A stretch of DNA of 64,000 nucleotides from an uncultured Alphaproteobacteria bacterium (GTDB lineage Bacteria; Pseudomonadota; Alphaproteobacteria; HIMB59). Numbering within the stretch: position 1 is the first letter of the stretch; every line of letters starts with the position of its first letter. The notes beneath the pieces were generated by a model that saw only the letters and a list, made by a program, of their open reading frames with translations, was not told the DNA's origin and ran no database searches. A program made the translations under genes and the position numbers. Positions 11,080 to 20,695 of this stretch are shown piece by piece. The stretch is from assembly GCA_902521795.1 (NCBI GenBank), contig CABYSX010000006.1, forward strand, positions 1 to 64,000, in the 5' to 3' direction.

Positions 11080-11766
11080 TTGTACAAAGTTATTTATGAT
11101 ACCATTGCCTCAACTCAAAATGAGATAATCAACTTTGATCGATATAAAAAAGTCTTAAATAATAACAATTTTTATGTTCAATCTTTAGAACAAGAAAAAG
11201 GTACCGGAAGAGGTAAAAAAAAGTGGATAAGCCCTAAAGGTAATATTTACTTAACAATTAATCAAAAATTAAAAGCTACTGCTGCTCTTAAAAATAATTT
11301 TTATATTTGTTATTTAATTCATAAATATTTTAAGAAGACTCACGATATCGACTTAGAATATAAATGGCCAAACGATTTATTTTACCAAAATAAAAAAATA
11401 GTCGGTGTAGTTGTCAAATCAACTATTTTAGGAAACAACTCATACTTAAAAACTGGTATAGGTATAAATATAAATAACACACCTTTAATTGAGTCTACTT
11501 CTTTGTCACGTATTCTAAAAAAAAAATTAAATATTATAGAATTATCAAATAAAATTATTGATTTTATTGAATATAATTTATCAAACGAAATATCCAATCA
11601 GATATTAGTGCGATATCTTAATAAATACATGCTCAAAAATTTTAAATTAAATCATCCAACTTATGGAAAAAATATTATTGAAATAATAAATGTTAATGAA
11701 GATTTTTCATTAAATATTAAAATTGAAGATGAAATTAAAAAAATCTTTTTTGGAGAGCTTGTGTGA
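11080..11766 (+). CDS. birA: Biotin--protein ligase (BirA, no DNA-binding domain)
   Basis: BirA attaches biotin to the carrier protein of acetyl-CoA carboxylase. The 228 residues start directly with the catalytic domain: TIASTQNE (about 9-16), GTGRGKKKWISPKGNIYLT (biotinyl-AMP loop and core strand), and KWPNDLFYQNKKIVGVVVKS with the catalytic lysine. There is no N-terminal winged helix, so it cannot act as a biotin repressor. The start is TTG at 11080, the only plausible site. It sits between nuoN and coaX, the standard alphaproteobacterial place, and its stop overlaps coaX (GTGA). Confidence 0.88.
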   Translation: MYKVIYDTIASTQNEIINFDRYKKVLNNNNFYVQSLEQEKGTGRGKKKWISPKGNIYLTINQKLKATAALKNNFYICYLIHKYFKKTHDIDLEYKWPNDLFYQNKKIVGVVVKSTILGNNSYLKTGIGININNTPLIESTSLSRILKKKLNIIELSNKIIDFIEYNLSNEISNQILVRYLNKYMLKNFKLNHPTYGKNIIEIINVNEDFSLNIKIEDEIKKIFFGELV

Positions 11767-12509
11767 ATTTAGTTGTCGATATTGGTAACACATCTCTAAA
11801 GTATTCATCAACTACTGATTTTGGTATAAAAAAAGTACGCCAATTAAAATATTCAAAAAAAAAACCAACTTTTATTATTAAATTTTTAAAAAACCAATTT
11901 AAAATACATAAAATAATTTATATTTGCTCAGTTGTCTCAGAAATAGACAAGATTATTAAAAAAAATTTAAAAACCTATAGAAAAGATTTAATATTTATTA
12001 ATAAGAAAAAATTAACTTCCTTAGTTCATCGCCGAGTAAATTTAAGTCAACTTGGAAATGATAGAATAATCAATGTATTATCTGCAATCAAAATTTATCC
12101 TAAATCTAAATCTTTCATAATAATTGATTTAGGTACTGCAACCACTTTAGATATTGTAATTAATTATAAATATTTTGGTGGTGTTATTTTACCGGGACGT
12201 ACTACCTCATATGAAAATCTAATATCATTAGCCTCAGGTATAAAAACTATGAAATTCTCTAACGATACTAATATTCTAGGAATAAATACAAGCCAGGCCT
12301 TGATGTCAGGTTTTAACATAGGCTATAAGCTCATGATAGAGTCTTATTTAAAACTAATTAAAACTACTTATAAAAGAAATTTTAAAGTGATTTTTACTGG
12401 TGGATATGCTAGCACTATTATTAATAAAAAGAATAAATTTATTTATAGAGAAGATTTAACTCTTTTAGGTACCTCTTTTTACCAAAACTTTTTAAATGAA
12501 AAACATTGA
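11763..12509 (+). CDS. coaX: Type III pantothenate kinase
   Basis: CoaX phosphorylates pantothenate, the first step of coenzyme A synthesis. The 248-residue ASKHA-fold protein shows the phosphate-binding VVDIGNTSLKYS (about 4-15), LGNDRIINVLSA, IIDLGTATTLDIV with the catalytic aspartate, GGVILPG, and FTGGYA near the end. The start is GTG overlapping the birA stop; the 3' end overlaps rnj by 14 bp. Conserved neighbourhood nuo-birA-coaX-rnj. Confidence 0.92.
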   Translation: MNLVVDIGNTSLKYSSTTDFGIKKVRQLKYSKKKPTFIIKFLKNQFKIHKIIYICSVVSEIDKIIKKNLKTYRKDLIFINKKKLTSLVHRRVNLSQLGNDRIINVLSAIKIYPKSKSFIIIDLGTATTLDIVINYKYFGGVILPGRTTSYENLISLASGIKTMKFSNDTNILGINTSQALMSGFNIGYKLMIESYLKLIKTTYKRNFKVIFTGGYASTIINKKNKFIYREDLTLLGTSFYQNFLNEKH

Positions 12510-14154
12510 ATTATTAAATAATAAAAAAAACACATATTTTTTGTCAATTGGTGGAATAGGTGAAATAGGTGGTAATAATTATTTATATTCTTTTAAAGGG
12601 GAACAAGTTATTGTTGATGGGGGTATATCATTTGCTGATGATAGTCTCCCAGGCGTAGATATCACTATTCCTGATCCCTATATTTTTTTAAATTCAAATA
12701 TTAAACCTAAAGCTATGATCTTAACTCATGCTCATGAAGATCATGTTGGAGGGTTGGAGTATTACTTTGATAAAATAGATTTCCCTATTTATTGTAACCA
12801 ATTTACATTTTCATATATAAAACATAAATTTAATAAAATAGCTGGATATGAAAAGAAATTTATTATAATTGATGATTTTCAAGAAATTGAATTTGAAAAT
12901 TTCTCTTTCCAATTAATTCCTACGACTCACTCCATACCTGATCCTACAGGTATTTTTTTTAAAACATTAGAGGGCAACATATATCATACAGGTGATTGGA
13001 AAATAGACAAAAATCCAGTAACTGGTTCTCCATTTGATTACCAAAATTATCAGTTACTAAAGGATGAAAAAATTGATTTACTAATTGGTGACTCAACAAA
13101 TGCGGGTGTAAACGAATTTTCTCGTTCTGAGTCTGAATTAGATCCTTCATTCGATAAACTGTTTAAAAAGCTTAATGGAAGAATCGTAGTTACATGTTTT
13201 TCATCAAATATTGCAAGACTGAAAACAATAATTTCAAATGCTATTAAGCAGGATAAAAAAATATTTGTTGTAGGAAGAAGTATTAAAAGAGCTATTAATA
13301 CTGCCATTGAAGAAAAATTAATTGAAAATTTTGAAATTCTTAATGAGAAAAAATTTCAAGATTATAATAAAGATAAAGTATTGTTGATTTGCACTGGAAG
13401 CCAGGGGGAAAAAAATTCTGCTCTTTGGAAAATTGCAAACAATACACATAATCAAATTAAATTAAGCTCAAATGATAATATAATTTTCTCATCTAAAGAA
13501 ATTCCAGGTAATGAAAAATCAATATCCTATCTAAAAAACTCTTTTAGTTACTTGGGTTTAAATATCATTACAGATACTGATGAATTTGTTCATGTTTCAG
13601 GACATCCAGGAAAAAATGAAATCAAAGAGTTTTATTCTTTCATTCAACCAAAATCTTTAATTCCTATGCATGGAGAATATCTTCATTTGAAAAAACATCT
13701 TGAAATAGCTAAATGTTTAAAAATTGAGAAGACTAATCTTCTTTTAAGTGGAGATTTGTGTCAATTAGATTTAATCAACAAAAACCACAAGCTCATTGAT
13801 CAATTTATTATAAAAAAACTCCCTGTTGTTCAAAACCTAATTATAGAAGAAGATAATTTTATAAATGAAAGAGGAAAAATTCTTCATAATGGAGTAATAA
13901 GTATAAATTTAATTTTAAATAAAAAATTTGATATCATTAAATTTCAACTTTTTGATAAGGGCTTTCCATTTCCTTATAATAAGGAAATTATTCAAAATGA
14001 GATCAAAGATATTTTATTAAATAAAATATTATTTATTAAGGATGAAATTGATGAAACATCTTTGAGTGAATTAGTAGAGGAAGTTTCTAAAAAAACTTTT
14101 AATAGAAATTTCTCTTTAAAGCCTGAGTTGTTGATACACATATCATTTATATGA
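12496..14154 (+). CDS. rnj: Ribonuclease J (metallo-beta-lactamase RNase)
   Basis: RNase J is a 5'-3' exo/endoribonuclease for mRNA and rRNA processing. In 552 residues the beta-lactamase core shows the zinc motif H78-x-H80-x-D82-H83 (LTHAHEDHVGG). Then come TGDWKID, GDSTNAG, the beta-CASP part with CFSSNIARLKTI and VGRS, HVSGHPGKNEI, and the C-terminal IPMHGEYLHLKKH. The gene order coaX-rnj-DUF1467-proS is typical, but the methylmalonyl-CoA epimerase gene often found after rnj is missing. Overlaps coaX by 14 bp. Confidence 0.94.
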   Translation: MKNIELLNNKKNTYFLSIGGIGEIGGNNYLYSFKGEQVIVDGGISFADDSLPGVDITIPDPYIFLNSNIKPKAMILTHAHEDHVGGLEYYFDKIDFPIYCNQFTFSYIKHKFNKIAGYEKKFIIIDDFQEIEFENFSFQLIPTTHSIPDPTGIFFKTLEGNIYHTGDWKIDKNPVTGSPFDYQNYQLLKDEKIDLLIGDSTNAGVNEFSRSESELDPSFDKLFKKLNGRIVVTCFSSNIARLKTIISNAIKQDKKIFVVGRSIKRAINTAIEEKLIENFEILNEKKFQDYNKDKVLLICTGSQGEKNSALWKIANNTHNQIKLSSNDNIIFSSKEIPGNEKSISYLKNSFSYLGLNIITDTDEFVHVSGHPGKNEIKEFYSFIQPKSLIPMHGEYLHLKKHLEIAKCLKIEKTNLLLSGDLCQLDLINKNHKLIDQFIIKKLPVVQNLIIEEDNFINERGKILHNGVISINLILNKKFDIIKFQLFDKGFPFPYNKEIIQNEIKDILLNKILFIKDEIDETSLSELVEEVSKKTFNRNFSLKPELLIHISFI

Positions 14155-14351
14155 AGTTTTTATTCTTACTTTTTATTATTTGGTGGATTATTTTCATGAC
14201 AATATTACCTATTAAAAGATCTGAATTTGAAGAGGGTATGCCTAGAAAGTCATATTTAGGTGCTAAATTTTTAATTTCATTTGCTCTGTCAATGATTGTA
14301 TCCTTTTTTATAATAAAATATGAAAATAATATATTTGAATACTTTAAATGA
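14151..14351 (+). CDS. DUF1467 family small membrane protein
   Basis: A 66-residue protein with two predicted membrane helices (about 2-18 and 43-60). Between them is a short loop containing the polar LPIKRSEFEEGMPRKSYLGA. Family DUF1467 sits at this exact site, between rnj and proS, across alphaproteobacteria; its function is unknown. The call rests on position, length, the two-helix layout and the WW-then-LP pattern. It overlaps both neighbours by 4 bp (ATGA), so it is clearly translated as part of the run. Confidence 0.8.
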   Translation: MKFLFLLFIIWWIIFMTILPIKRSEFEEGMPRKSYLGAKFLISFALSMIVSFFIIKYENNIFEYFK

Positions 14352-15622
14352 AATTATCTAACCTTTTATTTAATTCACTAAAAGAGTCACCTAAAGAAGC
14401 TAAAATTATATCCCATCAATTAATGCTGCGCTCCTCAATGATTAGACAGCACACATCAGGGATCTATACTTGGCTACCATTGGGTTTTAAAGTTTTAAAA
14501 AATATTGAAAATATTATTAGGCACAATCAAGACGAAATTGGTTGTAACGAAATGTTAATGTCTACTATCCAATCATCGGAATTGTGGAAAAAAAGTGGAA
14601 GATATACAGATTATGGAAAAGAGATGTTAAGAATTACTGACAGACATGAAAATGAATTATTATATGGTCCAACAAATGAAGAAGTAATAACAGATTTATT
14701 TTCAGATTATGTGAATTCCTATAAAGCTCTTCCAAAATATCTTTATCATATTCAATGGAAATTTAGAGACGAAATTAGACCTCGATTTGGAGTAATGCGA
14801 GGTAGGGAATTTTTGATGAAGGATGCATATAGTTTCGATTTAACAGAGGAAAGTGCTTTTGAAACTTATAAAATTTTTTTTAGAAGTTACTTAAAAACTT
14901 TTTTAGATTTAGGCTTACAACCAATACCGGTTAAGGCAGCCACAGGAGCTATTGGAGGAGATCTATCTCATGAGTTTCAAATATTAGCGAGTACAGGTGA
15001 AAGTGAACTTGCCTATGACTCAAAATTGGTTGACTCTAATTTATTTGAAAAAAGTTATGAAGAAATTACATCAATGTATTCTGCTTCAGATGAAATGATT
15101 GATAAATCTAAATCTGATGTGATAGTTGGAAGAGGTATTGAAGTAGGTCATATATTTAACTTTGGCACAAAATATACTAAACCATTAGAATGCTATGTAT
15201 TAAATAAAGATGGAAAGAGGATAAATCCATATATGGGATCTTACGGAATCGGTGTTTCAAGATTAACAGCAGCCATAATAGAAGCATTTCATGATGAGAG
15301 AGGCATCAAATGGCCTATTAACATTTCTCCTTTCAAGATGAATATTATAATTCAATCAAACTCTGATTTGAATAAAGAGATTGAGGGCATTTACAATACT
15401 CTAACTTCTAAATACAACAATATTAGTCTTGATGATAGAGATTTAAGCATTGGAAGAAAAATTAAAGATTCTGAATTAATCGGAATACCTTGGACATTGA
15501 TTATTGGAAACAACTATAAAGAAAAAGGTCAAATTGAAGTTATTAGGAGATCTGATGGAGATAAGGTATTTTTAAGCAAACAAGAAATTGAGAACTTTGA
15601 ATTTGAACAATACACTCCATAA
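14348..15622 (+). CDS. proS: Prolyl-tRNA synthetase, alphaproteobacterial short type
   Basis: Charges tRNA-Pro. The 424-residue class II synthetase shows SGIYTWLPLGFKVL, GPTNEEVITDLF (motif 2 entry), FRDEIRPRFGVMRGREFLMK (motif 2), GGDLSHEF, and the motif 3 region SYGIGVSRLTAAIIEAFHD. The anticodon-binding domain follows (about 325-424). The editing insertion (INS) found in the roughly 570-residue E. coli enzyme is absent, as is normal in this class. The 3' end overlaps lolC by 35 bp if the TTG at 15588 is its true start. Confidence 0.94.
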   Translation: MKLSNLLFNSLKESPKEAKIISHQLMLRSSMIRQHTSGIYTWLPLGFKVLKNIENIIRHNQDEIGCNEMLMSTIQSSELWKKSGRYTDYGKEMLRITDRHENELLYGPTNEEVITDLFSDYVNSYKALPKYLYHIQWKFRDEIRPRFGVMRGREFLMKDAYSFDLTEESAFETYKIFFRSYLKTFLDLGLQPIPVKAATGAIGGDLSHEFQILASTGESELAYDSKLVDSNLFEKSYEEITSMYSASDEMIDKSKSDVIVGRGIEVGHIFNFGTKYTKPLECYVLNKDGKRINPYMGSYGIGVSRLTAAIIEAFHDERGIKWPINISPFKMNIIIQSNSDLNKEIEGIYNTLTSKYNNISLDDRDLSIGRKIKDSELIGIPWTLIIGNNYKEKGQIEVIRRSDGDKVFLSKQEIENFEFEQYTP

Positions 15623-16775
15623 ACTATCTTTCGCATACATTTTTAATTTTAGAAAAGATAAAGCTTTTTCAGTATCAACAATTTTATCTTCCCTGGCTTT
15701 AATACTTGGTATTTCAATATTAATAACAGTTATGTCTGTAATGAATGGTTTTAGAGAACAATTAGTAGATTCACTAAGTGGAGTAAACGGTGATATTACA
15801 ATTTATGATGCTAATGAAGATAAAATTGAACAAATTAAAGAAAAAAATCCCTCAATATCTCTAGTTCAAAATGTTCAAAGTAGGGTGATAGCAAGTAATG
15901 AAAAAGGGATAGAGGGCTTATTAATGAAATCTCTTTATAAAGATGATCTCTATAAGATACCTAAAATTAATCAAAATATATTTGAAATTGAAAGAGAAAT
16001 TGACAACTGGGTCTTTATTGGAATTGAACTAGCAAGATCTTTGAATCTAAAAGTAGGAATGCCATTTCAAATTAATATTCCAGGAAAGTCTATGACAATA
16101 CTAGGGCCAGTTCTAAATTCAAAAGAACTAATAATTAAAGGTACATTTAATACAGGTGTATACGATTTTGATAAATATTATATCTTTAGCAATATAGAAC
16201 AATTTAATACAAATATAAATAGTTCAGTCATAGATATATATTTAAATAGTAATGAGTTTGATTACAGTGATTTAGATGGAGTAAATTATTCTACTTGGGA
16301 GGATCAAAATCAAACTTTAGCACAAGCATTATCAACTGAAAAAAATGTTATGTTTGTCATACTATTTTTTATTATCATAATTTCTTCTTTTACAATTATT
16401 TCAAACCAGATTTTTTTTATTAAAGAGAAATATAAAGATATTATTTTGTTAAAAGCACTAGGTATACGACAATCTAAAATTTGTTTTTTATTTTTTTTAA
16501 ATTCATTTTTTATTTCCTTTTTTTCAATCATTTTAGGTACCTGTTTGGGATTATTGTTATCTACAAATATTGACTCTGTTGAAAGCTTTTTATCGTATTT
16601 ATTAAATTTTGAACTATGGAATAACGAAATTAGATATTTAACATCAATGCCTTATAGTATTAGAGTAAACGATATTGTGTTTATTGTGAGTATATCTCTT
16701 TTTTCAAGTTTAATTGCATCTTATGTTCCAATATTGAGAATTTTTAAAATAAAACCAAATTTAATTTTAAGATGA
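15588..16775 (+). CDS. lolC: Lipoprotein-releasing ABC transporter permease (LolC/E family)
   Basis: Membrane subunit that extracts lipoproteins from the inner membrane and hands them to LolA. The 395 residues have one N-terminal helix (about 27-50, ending in the conserved ILITVMSVMNGFREQL). A large periplasmic domain follows, then three C-terminal helices. No ATG precedes the conserved region; TTG codons at 15588, 15597 and 15603 are all possible starts, so the 5' end is uncertain. Only one LolC/E-type gene is present, so a homodimer is likely. lolD follows directly. Confidence 0.9.
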   Translation: MRTLNLNNTLHKLSFAYIFNFRKDKAFSVSTILSSLALILGISILITVMSVMNGFREQLVDSLSGVNGDITIYDANEDKIEQIKEKNPSISLVQNVQSRVIASNEKGIEGLLMKSLYKDDLYKIPKINQNIFEIEREIDNWVFIGIELARSLNLKVGMPFQINIPGKSMTILGPVLNSKELIIKGTFNTGVYDFDKYYIFSNIEQFNTNINSSVIDIYLNSNEFDYSDLDGVNYSTWEDQNQTLAQALSTEKNVMFVILFFIIIISSFTIISNQIFFIKEKYKDIILLKALGIRQSKICFLFFLNSFFISFFSIILGTCLGLLLSTNIDSVESFLSYLLNFELWNNEIRYLTSMPYSIRVNDIVFIVSISLFSSLIASYVPILRIFKIKPNLILR

Positions 16776-17407
16776 GTTTATTAGAGCTAAAAAATATTTC
16801 AAAATCTTACATATCAAAGGTAGGGAGTTTTCAAGTAATTGATAAATTAAATTTGTCTTTAGAACATAACCAAAATATATTTTTATTTGGTCCTTCTGGA
16901 TGCGGAAAATCAACATTATTAAATTTAATCTCAGGCTTAGATAATTCAGATAAAGGTGAAATTTATTTTAATGGAAATTTAGTTAGAAATCATTTTGAGC
17001 TACTTAGAGATGATATTGGTATAATTTTTCAAGATCACTATTTAATTTCTGAGCTTAATATTTTTGATAATATTAAACTTAAAAGTAATGATGCTACTAA
17101 AATTGAAAATATTTTAGATTACTTTGAAATGACTGATTTTAAACTTAAGTATCCAAATCAATTATCAAATGGTCAAAAACAAAGAGTTTGTGTTGCTCGA
17201 TCTTTAGTAAATAATCCGAAGCTCTTAATAGCAGATGAACCAACAAGTTACTTAGATAAAGAAAATGCAAAATTAGTAATAGATCTCATATTGAGTAGCT
17301 CCAGAAAGTTCAATCTATCAACAATAATTGCAAGTCACGATATTTCATTTCGACCACTATTTGATAAATCTTATACATTAGATAATAAATCTATTAAAGA
17401 ATGCTGA
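16772..17407 (+). CDS. lolD: Lipoprotein-releasing ABC transporter ATPase
   Basis: ATPase partner of LolC. The 211 residues show Walker A GPSGCGKST (about 40-48), the Q-loop in IIFQDHYL, signature LSNGQKQRV, Walker B LLIADEPTSYLD, and the switch histidine in ASHD. Length is typical of the MacB/LolD family. The start overlaps the lolC stop by 4 bp, and the stop overlaps the dnaE start by 7 bp. Confidence 0.93.
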   Translation: MSLLELKNISKSYISKVGSFQVIDKLNLSLEHNQNIFLFGPSGCGKSTLLNLISGLDNSDKGEIYFNGNLVRNHFELLRDDIGIIFQDHYLISELNIFDNIKLKSNDATKIENILDYFEMTDFKLKYPNQLSNGQKQRVCVARSLVNNPKLLIADEPTSYLDKENAKLVIDLILSSSRKFNLSTIIASHDISFRPLFDKSYTLDNKSIKEC

Positions 17408-20400
17408 TACCTTTAAGAAATTACTCTAATTATTCTATTTGTGAGTCAAATATAAAAATTGATGATCTTGTTAACTTTGCAGAAAAAGAAAAATTACCAG
17501 CAATAGCATTAACAGACTATAAATTATTATCGGGTGTACTAGAATTTTCAATAAAATGTCAAAATAAAGGTATTCAACCAATTATAGGTTTAGATGTTGA
17601 TTATTTATCAGTATTAAAAAATTACTCTCGTCTCACCATTCTTTCTAAAAATGAAAATGGTTTTAAAAATTTAAATATTTTATCTACAAAAATAAATACA
17701 GAAAATAATTTTCAATTATCCTTGAAAAATATCAAAGATTTCTCTGATGGAAATATTTTAATTTTGGGAGGTTTATATAGTTATTTTGAGGAGATAAATA
17801 TTAATAAAAATAATTTGAAAGTAATTTTAGACGAAATTAATTTATTAAAGAGAACCTTTAATAGCGATATTTTTTTTGAGTTAGACGAAAATCTTGACAA
17901 TAAATTATTAAATGAAATATCTCAAAAATGTAATATTAATTGCTTTCTGTCCTCTTTTAGCTTTTATAAACAAGATAAAGACTTTGATGCAATTAAAATT
18001 TTACATTGTTTAAAAAATGGTGAGTATCTTCAAAATACATCATTTAAATTAAAAAATAATTACTCTTTGACTCAATCTCATCAAAATCTTGATAAATTTA
18101 GTCAATTAATTCAAAATTCAAATTTAATTTCAAATAAAATAAATTTTTTAATAGAGGAAAAAAATATAACTCTTCCTAATTTTAAATCAGACTTAGACTC
18201 TGACGAAGATAAAGAAATTATCAAACAATCTAGAAGTGGCCTTGATTTAAGATTAAAAAAAAATCTTTTAAATAAATCAATTGAGGAATTTAATCATCAA
18301 TCTAAAATATATAGAGATAGACTTGAATACGAATTAAATGTGATTGTTAAAATGAAATTTTCTGGCTATTTCTTAATTGTTAGTGATTTTATTAGATGGG
18401 CTAAATCTAATTCAATTCCTGTAGGACCAGGTAGAGGTTCTGGGGCCGGTTCTATTGTTGCTTGGTCTTTATTGATAACAGATGTTGATCCAATTAAATT
18501 TGGACTTCTTTTTGAAAGATTTTTAAACCCAGATAGAGTCTCAATGCCTGACTTTGATATTGATTTTTGTAAATCTAGAAGAGATGAAGTTATTGAGTAT
18601 GTTCAAAAAAAATATGGTTTTCAAAATGTTGCTCAAATAATTACTTTTGGATCCATGATTTCAAGAGGAATACTAAAAGATATAGGTAGGGTTGAGGGTG
18701 TTCCATATTCTGAAGTAGAGAGAATGGTAAATAAAATTCCCTATAATCCTGTTCACCCTTTAAGTATTAGTGAATTAAAAGCTAATCATTCTGATCAATT
18801 GGGTGATTTAGCTGACTCACCTATGATGGACAAAGCCGAGTCTATGGAAGGTGCGTTAAGAAATGTATCAACACACGCGGCTGGTATAATCATTTCTTCC
18901 GATAAACTTTACGGTAATATTCCTCTTTTCAAAGATGATGACTCTGAAATTATGGCTACACAATTTAATATGAAAGACTGTGAAAAAGCAGGTTTATTAA
19001 AATTTGATTTTTTAGGATTGGCTAATCTCACTATCATTGATGAAACTCTTAAGTTAATCAAAAAAATAAATAATATCTCTGTTGATCTCACAGAAATTCC
19101 TTTTGATGATGAAAAAACATTTAAGCTATTAAGTGAGGGCTATACATGTGGAGTATTTCAAGTTGAGAGTGCTGCAATGGTTGACACTCTGATAAAACTT
19201 AAACCTACTAATTTAGAAGAAATTATAGCTGTGTTGGCTTTGAATAGACCTGGCCCAATGCAATTCATAGATAGTTTCATCAAAAGAAAAAAAGGAGAAG
19301 AGGAAATCATTTATGATCATCCTTTGCTAGAACCAATTCTTAAAGAAACATATGGCATTATAGTTTATCAAGAACAAATAATGAAAATAGCCCAAGTAAT
19401 ATCTGGATACACTCTAGGACAGGCAGACTTATTGAGAAGAGCAATTGGAAAAAAAATTAAATCTGAATTAATGAGTCAAAAAGACAATTTTATAAAAGGT
19501 GCTGTAAATAAAAAAATAAGAGCTAAAGATGCAGAAAAACTATTTTCTTTAATAGAGAAATTTGCAGAATATGGCTTTAATAAAAGTCATGCAGCTGCTT
19601 ACGCATTTATTACTTATTATACTGCTTATTTAAAAGCACATTTTCCAAAAGAGTTTTATTGCGAACTTTTAAACAATTCATTAAATAATCCTGATAAGAT
19701 TTTTGTAATACTAAATGAAATTAATGAATTAGATTTAAAAATACTACCTCCTGATATAAATTATTCAGATTATAAATTTACTGTTCAAGAGGGTAAAATA
19801 ATTTATGGATTAGCTGCATTAAAGGGAGTAGGTGAAGAGTCTATGAAAGAATTAGTCACTGAGAGAAATACTAATGGTAAATTTAAATCTTTGTCTGATT
19901 TTAATGCTAGGCTTTCTAGGTCTGTTCTTAACAAAAGACAAATAGAAAAGCTTATATTATCAAATTCTTTAAACACACTTCATTTAGATATTTCTAAGCT
20001 ATTTGCTAATGTAGAAAATATTATTCAAAAGAAATCTGGTGCAACTTTATTTAATGACGTCTCAGACAAACAATTCTTCCTTAAAAAAGACTATGTAGTA
20101 ATTGATCAAATTAAAGCAGAATTTGAGAGTTATGGTTTTCTTTATTCGCAAAAAAAACAAACAAAAATATTAACTAATCTTAATCATTTTTCTTTTAAGG
20201 AAAAAATTGATACTAAGCATGAATTTTTAGATGATTTTTATTTTTATGTTGTAAAAGCCCAATACAAAACAACTAAGAATGGCAAAAGATACATTCTTTT
20301 AAACGTAATTAATGAAAGTGGTTTTTTTGATTTGAGACTATTTGATGATAATTTTGATATTAGATCTTTACATACAAAATATATAAAAGCCAAGATCAAA

Positions 20401-20586
20401 TCAGTTATTAAAAATGATTTTTATAATATTAACATTGAAAATTTATCAATTATAGAAGATGAAGATTTAATAAAACAAATCAGCCATGTATCCTATCAAG
20501 AGCTTTTGAATTTAGATAAATCAGCTAATTTTAATAATATTCGGGTCCATTATGATAACAAAATATTAAATATTTCTTTGAATTAA
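17401..20586 (+). CDS. dnaE: DNA polymerase III subunit alpha
   Basis: Replicative polymerase, 1061 residues, shorter than the usual roughly 1150. Order: PHP domain (about 1-250); palm with GPGRGSGAGSIVAW and the catalytic aspartates in MPDFDIDFC; fingers with RNVSTHAAGIIIS and ALNRPGPMQF; NKSHAAAYAFITYYTAYLKA; then helix-hairpin-helix and OB fold (about 950-1061). PHP metal ligands are lost: the usual HLRxHSxYS region reads PLRNYSNYS and TDH reads TDY, so no proofreading activity is expected from PHP, as in E. coli. Follows lolD, as in other alphaproteobacteria. Confidence 0.96.
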   Translation: MLIPLRNYSNYSICESNIKIDDLVNFAEKEKLPAIALTDYKLLSGVLEFSIKCQNKGIQPIIGLDVDYLSVLKNYSRLTILSKNENGFKNLNILSTKINTENNFQLSLKNIKDFSDGNILILGGLYSYFEEININKNNLKVILDEINLLKRTFNSDIFFELDENLDNKLLNEISQKCNINCFLSSFSFYKQDKDFDAIKILHCLKNGEYLQNTSFKLKNNYSLTQSHQNLDKFSQLIQNSNLISNKINFLIEEKNITLPNFKSDLDSDEDKEIIKQSRSGLDLRLKKNLLNKSIEEFNHQSKIYRDRLEYELNVIVKMKFSGYFLIVSDFIRWAKSNSIPVGPGRGSGAGSIVAWSLLITDVDPIKFGLLFERFLNPDRVSMPDFDIDFCKSRRDEVIEYVQKKYGFQNVAQIITFGSMISRGILKDIGRVEGVPYSEVERMVNKIPYNPVHPLSISELKANHSDQLGDLADSPMMDKAESMEGALRNVSTHAAGIIISSDKLYGNIPLFKDDDSEIMATQFNMKDCEKAGLLKFDFLGLANLTIIDETLKLIKKINNISVDLTEIPFDDEKTFKLLSEGYTCGVFQVESAAMVDTLIKLKPTNLEEIIAVLALNRPGPMQFIDSFIKRKKGEEEIIYDHPLLEPILKETYGIIVYQEQIMKIAQVISGYTLGQADLLRRAIGKKIKSELMSQKDNFIKGAVNKKIRAKDAEKLFSLIEKFAEYGFNKSHAAAYAFITYYTAYLKAHFPKEFYCELLNNSLNNPDKIFVILNEINELDLKILPPDINYSDYKFTVQEGKIIYGLAALKGVGEESMKELVTERNTNGKFKSLSDFNARLSRSVLNKRQIEKLILSNSLNTLHLDISKLFANVENIIQKKSGATLFNDVSDKQFFLKKDYVVIDQIKAEFESYGFLYSQKKQTKILTNLNHFSFKEKIDTKHEFLDDFYFYVVKAQYKTTKNGKRYILLNVINESGFFDLRLFDDNFDIRSLHTKYIKAKIKSVIKNDFYNINIENLSIIEDEDLIKQISHVSYQELLNLDKSANFNNIRVHYDNKILNISLN

Positions 20587-20630
20587 TCCTTGATTATTGA
20601 TTTTTATCCTTTAAAACATCAAAAAAAACA
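20587..20630 (+). other. Short intergenic stretch between dnaE and the rpsB leader
   Basis: 44 bp of A+T-rich sequence with no clear hairpin followed by a U-run, so no intrinsic terminator for dnaE can be called. Two TTGATT copies (20590-20595, 20597-20602) resemble a -35 box, but no matching -10 box at a 16-18 bp distance is convincing. A promoter for the rpsB-tsf run is expected here or inside the end of dnaE; the sequence alone does not fix it. Confidence 0.35.
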
Positions 20631-20695
20631 GGTTAACAGTCATCCGGTGCCTTGAAGGTTTCCTTTCTGTTAACTAAAGCTTAACCGGAGGCAAA
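20631..20695 (+). promoter_or_regulatory. Structured rpsB mRNA leader (candidate S2 autoregulatory element)
   Basis: An 8-bp perfect stem pairs GTTAACAG (20632-20639) with CTGTTAAC (20667-20674). Inside its loop is a small hairpin, AAGG-TTT-CCTT (20655-20665). Loop bases TCCGGT (20643-20648) are fully complementary to ACCGGA (20684-20689), which runs into the Shine-Dalgarno GGAGG (20687-20691), giving a pseudoknot that would block ribosome binding. A competing pairing GGTTAA (20631-20636) with TTAACC (20681-20686) is also possible. S2-controlled leaders of rpsB-tsf are known in other proteobacteria; the control role here is inferred. Confidence 0.7.
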
